Below are positions 51,960-59,400 of a stretch of DNA of 64,000 bases, one piece after another. The notes beneath the pieces are model-generated. The model worked only from the letters and a program-made list of their open reading frames with translations. It ran no database searches and had not been told where the DNA came from. The DNA comes from Pedobacter sp. Leaf194 (GTDB lineage Bacteria; Bacteroidota; Bacteroidia; Sphingobacteriales; Sphingobacteriaceae). A program made the translations under genes and the position numbers. Numbering within the stretch: the stretch's first letter is position 1; every line of letters begins with the position of its first letter. Where the stretch lies: contig NZ_LMPU01000013.1 of assembly GCF_001423945.1 (NCBI RefSeq), positions 1-64,000 on the forward strand. Reading direction: 5' to 3'.

Positions 51960-52084
51960 ATAAAGGCAGTATCATACATTAACCTGATCTCAATTTCCTA
52001 TCTCTCATTCTATGTAAACCTATCAGCGGCTTTGTTGTACCCTTCGACGGGCAGACTGGGTTTATCCCGATACATACGCTTCAA

Positions 52085-54751
52085 TTAAAAATTAAATCTT
52101 GCCCTCAGCATTGCTACCCTTCCCGGGATGGAATAACTTCCTTTTGTAAGTGAATTCGCAGATAGGGTTACTGCATCGAAAGTTTTAATATTCGCGAGAT
52201 TAGTTATTCCAAACTCCAAATCTGTTTTAAGTTTTAGTAATTTGTATTTAATGTTGGCATCGGCAAAGAGATAACTCAAATTTGGCTGTGTGTTCTGGTG
52301 CGTAAACAAATGTTCGGCAGAAAGATTTATGTACACATTTTTAACCGTTGTAAATGACAGGGTAGACTGTTGTCTCAACTGCTGAAAATTTGTTGTTACA
52401 GCTTTTTCAATTTCGACCGTATTATTATTTGTCGAATAAACGGCGCTGTAAGAGAAGCGTATAAAATTGTTTAATTTTGCATCGATACCTCCTGTATAAG
52501 TCACCATTTGCGTTTTAATGGGCAATAAATTGTTGTTTTGCAATTGGCTATACTTGCTTTGTACAAAGCTTAGTCCGAGGTTAACTGTACTTTTTAATGC
52601 AAATAAATATTTGCTTGCATTTGCATTGAATGAAAAACTTTTAACGTGGTTTGACAAGGGCAACACAATTCGCTGCTGAATGTTATTGCTGAGCGTATAT
52701 GCCGAAATTGTATTTAATTCGGCATCATTATAACTGGTATTAACATTAATGAAAAGCATTTGCATTGCTTTTCTAAAATTAAAGCCGGCGCCAATATTAT
52801 GCGTTTTTCGCTCAGGAATTGGCGCATCGTTTGCAAAAAGCGACCGGTAGTTCCGCAAGATGGATCCCCGGTATACATCCTCTATGCCACCCAAGTCATT
52901 TTTAAAAGAATAGTTTGCCGAGATGTAATTTTCTGTGCTGGTTTGGTATTTAAAGTTTAATGATGGGTTGATGAAAAACCTGGACAAGCTGTTATTCAGA
53001 CTATTCCCAGTATCATCATAATTTATCAGGTTGTAACTTAATGGGATTGAAAGGTTAATTTTTACTTTTTCTCCGGTAAAGTCATAGCTGCCTTCCGAAT
53101 AAATCCTGGTTTTAAGCCATTTTAAATCATTTACCGCATTTTGTGAAACCAACTCATTTGCTCCATTGGCTTGGATTTTATATAGCTGGGAATTTAAATA
53201 TTGGTCTTGAATATTAAACCCTGCACGATAGGTTTGCATAAAATTACCTCTAGTCAGAACATACGAAACGTAGTTGTTTGTATAGGAGGTTGGTATTCTG
53301 ATAAATTGATTTAAGCCTGCATAAGTTTGGCCAGCATTTAAAACATCGGCATTTAACCCCGGCGTAATGTTTAAATGCTCTGGTTGCGTTGAGCGGTTTA
53401 AATAAGAGTAAAAGTTTAATACATCCTCCGATTTTAATTTTTTTCGATAATTAAATTCGTTTGAGACCTCAAAGGTTTTTCTGTTGAGTGTCTGATATGC
53501 CGGTAAATCATTGATTATAATTTCTGAATTTGTTTTAAAAGGGATGTAATCCAACACGAAATTATTATTCAGAAAATACTCGTTAGCATTCCCGTTTAAA
53601 TTCAACTGCGCCCTCAATTTCTGTGGATTTATACCGTTATTCTGGACTTCGCTATACCTTACCGTTTTTTCAGGTAGATAGGTCTCTGAAAATTTGCTGT
53701 ACTGTTGCGTTCTCTCATCATACAAATAAGAAAGATTGGCTCTGAGCTGCAGGTCCTCGTTGAACTTATACAGATTATTCAAATTGATTAAACCAGCTTT
53801 GTTAAACAGGTACCGGCTTTGCGGTAAAGAAGGAACGCCTGCAGCTCCTGTAGAAAGTAAACCAGATGGCTTGTCGTTATCTAACCTTTTAAGGTAATCA
53901 GAAAAATTGTGTGACGTCAGGTCAATTCCGGGGTCGATACCGATATTATTTGCTTTAACGTTGTTGATGAATTTCAGTTTCTTATTGAATAACATAGCGG
54001 TTAAATTTTCATCAAAACGGTCGGGTGTCCCTCCACCAGCGGTTGCATCGCCCATCACCTTAAGTTTAGCTTCGTCTTTCAGCACCAAATTCAGGGCCAC
54101 ATCGTCGCTGGTGTTATTTTTACGCATCATTTTAATCGGCTGGTCATTCTGGATTACCTGCACTTTATCAACAGCACCCTGAGGGATACTCTTGGTGCCA
54201 ATATTGTATTTATCATCAAGCAGGTTATCTCCATCAACATATAAATTCGAAATCGCCTTTCCGTTATAGCTCACTTTTCCATCTTCAGCAACTTGAATGC
54301 CGGGCATTTTCTTCAAAACATCTCCTATGCTTCTATCTTGTTTGTCGGCAAAATCAGACGGCTTATAGTTGAGTGTATCACCATTTGAGGTTAGCTTTGG
54401 CCGGTTTTTAACGGTAACCGTTTCAAGGTTTATTTCACCATGTTCAAGCACTAAATCATAGCTTTTATTTACATCTGCTATCTTTACTGCCGTTTTCTTA
54501 TAGCCAATGCTGGTGGCTTCGATACTATAATTAAGAACATCCTCATTTTTGAGGCTTATCGCGAAATCGCCTTTTGGATCTGAGCGGTTATAGTTAACGA
54601 TATTGCCTTGCAAATCTTTCAGCGTAACATTTACTGACGAAATTCCTTTTCCTGAACTGTCTTTAACCTTGCCCCTGAGCTGTTTCTGTGCGAGTGCAGT
54701 GCCCCAACTTATCAATGTGAAAACTAAGATGAATGCGAATGGCTTGCTCAT
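52085..54751 (-). CDS. Outer-membrane barrel with carboxypeptidase-regulatory and plug-like domains
   Basis: An 888-residue TonB-receptor-like protein: signal peptide (about 1-21), CarboxypepD_reg-like domain (about 22-110, QLRGKVKDSSGKGISSVNVT), a plug-like segment (about 115-215, SIGDVLKKMPGIQVAEDGKV) and a beta-barrel ending in aromatic RARFNF (OMP_b-brl_3 type). It overlaps the upstream GLPGLI gene by 4 bases (ATGA) and is the second gene of that operon. The absence of a clear TonB box is typical for this group, so transport is not assured. Confidence 0.9.
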   Translation of the reverse strand: MSKPFAFILVFTLISWGTALAQKQLRGKVKDSSGKGISSVNVTLKDLQGNIVNYNRSDPKGDFAISLKNEDVLNYSIEATSIGYKKTAVKIADVNKSYDLVLEHGEINLETVTVKNRPKLTSNGDTLNYKPSDFADKQDRSIGDVLKKMPGIQVAEDGKVSYNGKAISNLYVDGDNLLDDKYNIGTKSIPQGAVDKVQVIQNDQPIKMMRKNNTSDDVALNLVLKDEAKLKVMGDATAGGGTPDRFDENLTAMLFNKKLKFINNVKANNIGIDPGIDLTSHNFSDYLKRLDNDKPSGLLSTGAAGVPSLPQSRYLFNKAGLINLNNLYKFNEDLQLRANLSYLYDERTQQYSKFSETYLPEKTVRYSEVQNNGINPQKLRAQLNLNGNANEYFLNNNFVLDYIPFKTNSEIIINDLPAYQTLNRKTFEVSNEFNYRKKLKSEDVLNFYSYLNRSTQPEHLNITPGLNADVLNAGQTYAGLNQFIRIPTSYTNNYVSYVLTRGNFMQTYRAGFNIQDQYLNSQLYKIQANGANELVSQNAVNDLKWLKTRIYSEGSYDFTGEKVKINLSIPLSYNLINYDDTGNSLNNSLSRFFINPSLNFKYQTSTENYISANYSFKNDLGGIEDVYRGSILRNYRSLFANDAPIPERKTHNIGAGFNFRKAMQMLFINVNTSYNDAELNTISAYTLSNNIQQRIVLPLSNHVKSFSFNANASKYLFALKSTVNLGLSFVQSKYSQLQNNNLLPIKTQMVTYTGGIDAKLNNFIRFSYSAVYSTNNNTVEIEKAVTTNFQQLRQQSTLSFTTVKNVYINLSAEHLFTHQNTQPNLSYLFADANIKYKLLKLKTDLEFGITNLANIKTFDAVTLSANSLTKGSYSIPGRVAMLRARFNF

Positions 54752-55707
54752 TTTCTTTCAGGAAGTTCTATAGGGTTGTTGATAACCGGCTTCGAGATTG
54801 AATTTGAGCCAGCTGGCCTGGAAGCAGTCGAACTTTTAAATGAACCTTGTATGCCATTTGCAGCCATTTGTGCTTGCATAAAGCCTTGCGGATCTTTATC
54901 CCTTGCCTCTTTTAATCTATCTAATTCTTTTTTAGTTGTTTTTATGGCGTCTGCCGGGAGTTTAATTTCTGGCCCAAGGTATGGGTTCCCTGTGTCTAGC
55001 CCAACAATTTTAACGGTGCCAACACTACCATTTGGCATCAATAATTTGGAATCATCATTTTCTGCCTCTTTAGCAGTTTCTTCTTTAACATTTTCTAAAC
55101 CTGCGAATTCAAATTTCACTTCTTTCCTTTCATCGTAGGCTTCTACAATTAGGCCCGGTAGTCCGTTAAGCTTCCATGGGCCGCTTTGGAAAGGAATTTC
55201 AGTTGCAAACCACGCTATCCAATTTCTTCCTTTAAAGTGTGTTGTCGCCTTTTGGCAGCGAATTCCCGAAAAACTTGTGGTGTCTTTCAGTATTTTCCAG
55301 TCTATTATTGGTGCTGCCTCTTCAATCAGGTAATTGTTAACTAAGCGTTCCTTAGTAACTAATTTGTGTTCTGCAGCGAAATAGAAATAGTCAGCTTGTG
55401 TTATTGGCCCTTTGCTTTCGCTTTTAATGTTTATGGTGAAATTACCGCTACCAGCCTGGTTTTTCATTTGCTCCTGCATTTGTTTTTGCAGGTTCATACT
55501 CTGGTTAATCTTATCATAACTTGTAAAAACCGATGCATTGTTGCCAGAAACCAATAACATGTTCTCTGTGCTGGGCTTGTCTTTTTGAGTCGTATCCTGT
55601 ATGTGAGTTAAAGTGTAGCGAACCCTTGCCAAAGCTTTATCTGGCTTTTGCGCATAAACAGATATAGATAAAAGTGCTGTACAGCCGATGGTAATAATGT
55701 GTTTCAT
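54748..55707 (-). CDS. GLPGLI-family exported protein
   Basis: A 319-residue protein with a signal peptide (MKHIITIGCTALLSISVYAQ). The family signature is seen as WKLNGLPGLIVEAYDE near residue 180. The C-terminal third is rich in Lys, Ser and Asn (AMAAKNG-like tail with KSSTASRPAGSNSISKPV). GLPGLI proteins (Porph_ging family) are common in Bacteroidota, often beside a barrel such as the next gene, and have no agreed function. It is the first gene of a two-gene operon driven from a promoter overlapping the putative BlaI operator copy 2. Confidence 0.92.
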   Translation of the reverse strand: MKHIITIGCTALLSISVYAQKPDKALARVRYTLTHIQDTTQKDKPSTENMLLVSGNNASVFTSYDKINQSMNLQKQMQEQMKNQAGSGNFTINIKSESKGPITQADYFYFAAEHKLVTKERLVNNYLIEEAAPIIDWKILKDTTSFSGIRCQKATTHFKGRNWIAWFATEIPFQSGPWKLNGLPGLIVEAYDERKEVKFEFAGLENVKEETAKEAENDDSKLLMPNGSVGTVKIVGLDTGNPYLGPEIKLPADAIKTTKKELDRLKEARDKDPQGFMQAQMAANGIQGSFKSSTASRPAGSNSISKPVINNPIELPERK

Positions 55708-55725
55708 ATAATTAAGTTATTTAAT

Positions 55726-55754
55726 TTTCGTAAATCTACGAAATTCTCGTAATA
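55726..55754 (-). promoter_or_regulatory. Putative BlaI operator, copy 2, overlapping the GLPGLI operon promoter
   Basis: Half-sites TCGTA (55728-55732), TACGA (55737-55741) and TCGTA (55747-55751); offsets of 9 and 10 are identical to copy 1 at 50093-50121. Here the arms extend to TTTCGTA and TACGAAA (7 bp, spacer AATC). On the minus strand the palindrome contains TAGATTTA (55738-55731), a TAnnTTTA -7 element, 24-31 bases upstream of the GLPGLI start codon at 55707. Confidence 0.78.
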
Positions 55755-55867
55755 TAAAAACGCTTTAACATTTTTTAACTAAACCTTCTGCTTGCATTCT
55801 TTTTAAGTTTATATGAGTTTGCTAAACGACCGGAGCTGCCGTATCAAAAGGCATTTGTGTAAAAACC

Positions 55868-55932
55868 AGGAGGTGATGGTCGGTTCGCAATGCAAAGGGA
55901 AATGGTGTAAAGGGAGGGCAGGTTATGGGTGA
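55868..55932 (+). other. Short reading frame behind a perfect Shine-Dalgarno sequence
   Basis: AGGAGGTGAT (55868-55877), the exact complement of the 16S 3' end, which is unusual in Bacteroidota. An ATG overlaps it at 55876 and opens an 18-codon frame MVGSQCKGKWCKGRAGYG, too close to the motif for normal spacing; a second ATG at 55890 gives six codons. Function unknown; may be chance. This lies in a gap of about 400 bases (55708-56114) that otherwise holds the GLPGLI promoter and the rplU promoter. Confidence 0.3.
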
Positions 55933-56042
55933 GATTGCCAGCGCTGCGTTTCAACAAAGCAGCATGTTAAATGATTATGAAATGTTCGAATCCGGCATTC
56001 CAGGTTCGGCAGCGTTTTAGTGAAAATTATTTTCGATATGTG

Positions 56043-56074
56043 TTTGTGTGTTAATTGAATTTGTTCTATATTTG
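56043..56074 (+). promoter_or_regulatory. Promoter of rplU-rpmA
   Basis: TTTG (56043-56046), 20 bases, TATATTTG (56067-56074). A leader of about 35 bases leads to the rplU start at 56115. Confidence 0.75.
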
Positions 56075-56114
56075 CACCTCGTTAAATAAAAATTAAAAAA
56101 CTAATATTTAAACA

Positions 56115-56426
56115 ATGTACGCAATAGTAAATATAGCAGGACAGCAATTTAAGGTTGCTAAAGACCAGCACCTTTTTGTACACAGATTACAAGGAGATGA
56201 AGGCGCTAGTATTGAATTTGATAACGTATTGTTGGTTGATAATGGTGGTGCAATTACTGTAGGTGCTCCTGCGGTTAAAGGTGCTAAAGTTTCAGCTACC
56301 ATCGTATCTCATTTAAAAGGTGATAAAGTAATTATTTTCCACAAAAAACGTAGAAAAGGTTACAAAAAGAAAAATGGTCACCGCCAGTTTTTCACAAAGA
56401 TTCAGATTTCTGACATCACGCTATAA
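56115..56426 (+). CDS. rplU: 50S ribosomal protein L21
   Basis: A 103-residue ribosomal protein of normal length. It begins MYAIVNIAGQQFKVAKDQHL and shows the conserved KVIIFHKKRRKGYKKKNGHR segment that binds 23S rRNA. It is the first gene of the rplU-rpmA operon, 52 bases before rpmA, in the usual bacterial order. Confidence 0.98.
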   Translation: MYAIVNIAGQQFKVAKDQHLFVHRLQGDEGASIEFDNVLLVDNGGAITVGAPAVKGAKVSATIVSHLKGDKVIIFHKKRRKGYKKKNGHRQFFTKIQISDITL

Positions 56427-56478
56427 TTAATTGTTAACCCAATAATTCACTGTTAAGTGAATTAAAAAATATAAAATC

Positions 56479-56892
56479 ATGGCACACAAAAAAGGAGCCG
56501 GTAGTTCGAAAAACGGACGTGAATCGCATAGTAAGCGTTTAGGTATTAAAATTTTCGGTGGGCAATTGGCTATCGCTGGAAACATCTTGGTACGTCAACG
56601 CGGTACAAAACACCACCCAGATAAAGGCGTTGGTATTGGTAAAGACCATACTTTGTTCGCTTTAGTTGATGGTACTGTTATCTTTAAAAAGAAACAAGAC
56701 AACAAATCTTATGTATCTATTCTTCCTATTACAGAAGCTGAAATTGAAGCTGCGGTAGCAAAAGCTCCAAAAGCAAAGAAAGAAGTTGAAGCTAAAGAAC
56801 TTGTTGAAGAAACACCAGTAAAAAAAGCACCTGCTAAAAAAGCAGTAGCTAAAAAAGAAGAAACTACTGAAGAAGCTGCACCAGCAGAATAA
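56479..56892 (+). CDS. rpmA: 50S ribosomal protein L27 with a long C-terminal extension
   Basis: A 137-residue protein; typical L27 is about 85. The first 85 or so residues match (MAHKKGAGSSKNGRESHSKR, GNILVRQRGTKHHPDKGVGI), and no N-terminal cleavable leader is present. From about residue 92 it continues with a disordered Lys-Ala-Glu rich tail (AKAPKAKKEVEAKELVEETP and onward). The N-terminal tail of L27 sits near the peptidyl transferase centre; the role of the C-terminal extension is unknown. Terminator at 56912. Confidence 0.96.
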   Translation: MAHKKGAGSSKNGRESHSKRLGIKIFGGQLAIAGNILVRQRGTKHHPDKGVGIGKDHTLFALVDGTVIFKKKQDNKSYVSILPITEAEIEAAVAKAPKAKKEVEAKELVEETPVKKAPAKKAVAKKEETTEEAAPAE

Positions 56893-56911
56893 TTAGTTTT
56901 AAATTCATATT

Positions 56912-56945
56912 AAAAAGCTTTCGGATTTTTTCCGGAAGCTTTTTT
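56912..56945 (+). terminator. Terminator of the rplU-rpmA operon
   Basis: AAAAAGCTTTCGGA and TCCGGAAGCTTTTTT pair (one G-T) around a T-rich loop. The remaining 270 bases up to 57217 hold no convincing gene. Confidence 0.88.
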
Positions 56946-57217
56946 GCGTTATAGGATTTGTGTGCGTTTAGTTCGATGTTAAAATATCCCGCGTTGCTTT
57001 TCATTTTTTAAAATCAAGCAGCGGCTGATTAAGTTCGTATGTGGGCTCAGTCACCTGGCGAGCAGGAAAGTAGAAGTGGAAAAAGGCATCGCTAAGCTCC
57101 CAAAGTTCCAAATTCTTCAAACCATATTTCAGAAATCCAATTTAAGGGCAAAAAAGTGCTTTTTAGCAATGCGATTGCATAAGCATTATAAAAAATCAGG
57201 AACCTGCATTGCCCTTT

Positions 57218-58192
57218 TTAATATTGTCTCGCCATCAACTGGTTGGTTAAGTGTAGTAAATTGGCTTTAGCGTCGTCACTAACACTTATTCGCTCCATCA
57301 ATGCAAGTGCCTTGTTCATGTAATTGTCCATGGTTTGTTTGGCAATGTTTTGGATATCCAATACATCGTAAACCTGCTTTATGGCCTCCACTTTTTCTTT
57401 CACATCAAACTGTTCGTAATCAGTCCAGGTTTTGAGCGAATGAAGATTTTCGGTTTCTGCCAACTCAAATGCTTTCAATAAAAGGAACGTTTTCTTATTA
57501 GCGATAATGTCTCCACCAACTTGTTTTCCAAATTTCTCAGGGTCGGCATATACATCTAAAATATCATCCTGAAGCTGAAAGGCAATGCCAATATTCTCGC
57601 CAAACTGGTAAATCAAATCTGCATCCCTTGCCGACGCCTGTGCAATAATGGCACCTAATTTCAGCGCACCTCCAAGCAATACTGCCGTCTTCAACCTTAT
57701 CATGTTGATGTATTCTTCTATGGTTACATCATCACGGTCTTCGAATTCCATATCAAGCTGTTGCCCTTCGCAAACCCCCTGGGCGGTTGCGTTGAAGGTA
57801 TCCAGCACATCTTTTAAATACAGTGGGTTTACTTTTGCAAGATTTTTATTGGCTTCAACCATCATCACGTCGCCACTTAAAATTGCTGTATTTGTGCTCC
57901 ATTTTTCGTGCACTGTTGCTTTGCCTCTGCGTAAAGGGGCATTGTCCATAATATCATCATGAACGAGCGTGAAATTGTGAAATACCTCAATAGCCATTGC
58001 TGCATGCACAGCATCCTTTGGATCCTTGCCAAATAACTCTGTCGACATTAAAACCAGTAAAGGCCGGATTCTTTTGCCACCTAAATTTATGATGTAGGTA
58101 ATTGGTTCGTAAAGCTGTTTTGGATTTTCAGGAAACGTTAAGTTGCCAATTGCCGTTTCTAAAATTTCTTGTAACTGTATCGTGCTATACAT
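57218..58192 (-). CDS. Polyprenyl (all-trans) diphosphate synthase
   Basis: A 324-residue prenyltransferase that elongates isoprenoid chains with isopentenyl diphosphate. Both aspartate-rich motifs are present: DDIMD at 79-83 (LVHDDIMDN) and DDILD at 209-213 (FQLQDDILDVY). The small residues before the first motif suggest a long-chain product, probably the side chain of menaquinone, which fits the mqnC gene in this genome, though product length cannot be read from the sequence. It lies downstream of the carboxypeptidase-regulatory gene, separated by 8 bases, so it is co-transcribed with it and RNase R. Confidence 0.93.
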   Translation of the reverse strand: MYSTIQLQEILETAIGNLTFPENPKQLYEPITYIINLGGKRIRPLLVLMSTELFGKDPKDAVHAAMAIEVFHNFTLVHDDIMDNAPLRRGKATVHEKWSTNTAILSGDVMMVEANKNLAKVNPLYLKDVLDTFNATAQGVCEGQQLDMEFEDRDDVTIEEYINMIRLKTAVLLGGALKLGAIIAQASARDADLIYQFGENIGIAFQLQDDILDVYADPEKFGKQVGGDIIANKKTFLLLKAFELAETENLHSLKTWTDYEQFDVKEKVEAIKQVYDVLDIQNIAKQTMDNYMNKALALMERISVSDDAKANLLHLTNQLMARQY

Positions 58193-58200
58193 TCGTAGTT

Positions 58201-59400
58201 TTATGGATTAACCATTGTTCCGAAGGCATTTAGGCCCTCCATCAACTGGCTAAATTTAGCTTCAAGTGATGTTTGCTTAACAATTGGATTATTTCGCCAA
58301 AAATCGGCATTATATTTAATAGATTCTACAACATTTTTATCATTAGTAGTTCTTCTTACATTTTGGAAACTTTCATTCTGCAGATTATTATCTTCCTGAT
58401 AAACGGTTAGCAGTGAGCTTACGATTGCGTTTAAATCATTCGTACGCATTGGCTCACCATTACTTATTGCCAAATACATTTTTGTAGAGATACTTTCTAA
58501 AACATTAACATCAGCAGGACCACCTTTAAATGTGGCTACGGTTTTTACAATGGGCGGGTATTTGAAACTCGCATCTGCACCCAGGTCCATCGGAAGATTT
58601 AATATATTATTTTCGACCCGATAAATGTTGAAATCATCTGTGCCGACAAAAAAGGTTGTGTTTGCATAAAACTGATTTCTACCGGCTTTTTTTATCGTGC
58701 ATGTAATTACGGCAATATCCTGATCTGCCTGTTCAATGTAGCGTTCAATCTCAACGCTGTATTTATCAAGCGTTTTCAGGGTAACAAATGTGCCCGAATT
58801 CGGTTGGGTTAGGTAACCGCTGGAACTAAAGGTGAAGTATGACTGGTTGCTTAAATCGAATGCAGGCTGGTTTTTTCGCTCAGCAAAGCGTGTTTGTTTC
58901 GCAATCCAACCAGTTGTTTTGGTAGCATTCCATCTAAGATCATAAAATATCTCATGGATTTTTGCAGGTTCGTTATTTACAGACGTTAACTGTCTGTAAA
59001 AAGCTTTTAGGTAATGCTTATCGCTGATTTGTTTCGTAGCCTTTTCCAATGCACTTTTCAGCAAGTTCTTACCCCGGTTTGGGTCTATCGTTACTTCTGA
59101 TAAGTTTATGGCAGCCTGTTTTAGCTTTACAATCAGGTTATCTGATGTGCTTTTAACTTCAATTTCTCCATTTAAATAACTTACATGGCTAAACTTCAGC
59201 TTAACAGGCAAGCTGTTAGCTTTAATTATAAAGTCTCCGTTTTCATTTGTAATTGAGGTAATTTGCGTGCCAACAATCATTAACGATACGAAAGGGATTG
59301 CTTCGCCTGAAACCTCATCAACAACCTTTCCCTGTATGGTTTGCGAATAGCTTTTTACAGTCAGCGTAAAAAAGAGCAATAAAAGGATGCTTTTTATCAT
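58201..59400 (-). CDS. Exported protein with a carboxypeptidase-regulatory-like domain
   Basis: A 399-residue protein with a signal peptide (MIKSILLLLFFTLTVKSYSQ). The N-terminal CarboxypepD_reg-like domain (about 22-100: TIQGKVVDEVSGEAIPFVSL, then VKLKFSHVSYLNGEI) is followed by a beta-rich region (about 105-399) of the DUF-type often attached to this domain in Bacteroidota; it is not a barrel. It directly abuts rnr (next base after the stop) and precedes the polyprenyl synthase by 8 bases. Function unknown. Confidence 0.75.
   Translation of the reverse strand: MIKSILLLLFFTLTVKSYSQTIQGKVVDEVSGEAIPFVSLMIVGTQITSITNENGDFIIKANSLPVKLKFSHVSYLNGEIEVKSTSDNLIVKLKQAAINLSEVTIDPNRGKNLLKSALEKATKQISDKHYLKAFYRQLTSVNNEPAKIHEIFYDLRWNATKTTGWIAKQTRFAERKNQPAFDLSNQSYFTFSSSGYLTQPNSGTFVTLKTLDKYSVEIERYIEQADQDIAVITCTIKKAGRNQFYANTTFFVGTDDFNIYRVENNILNLPMDLGADASFKYPPIVKTVATFKGGPADVNVLESISTKMYLAISNGEPMRTNDLNAIVSSLLTVYQEDNNLQNESFQNVRRTTNDKNVVESIKYNADFWRNNPIVKQTSLEAKFSQLMEGLNAFGTMVNP

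Noticed and set aside
57076..57270. 64-codon plus-strand ORF between rpmA and the polyprenyl synthase
   Set aside because: Its 3' part overlaps the polyprenyl synthase on the other strand, composition is ordinary, there is no promoter or family resemblance, and its head lies in low-quality intergenic sequence.
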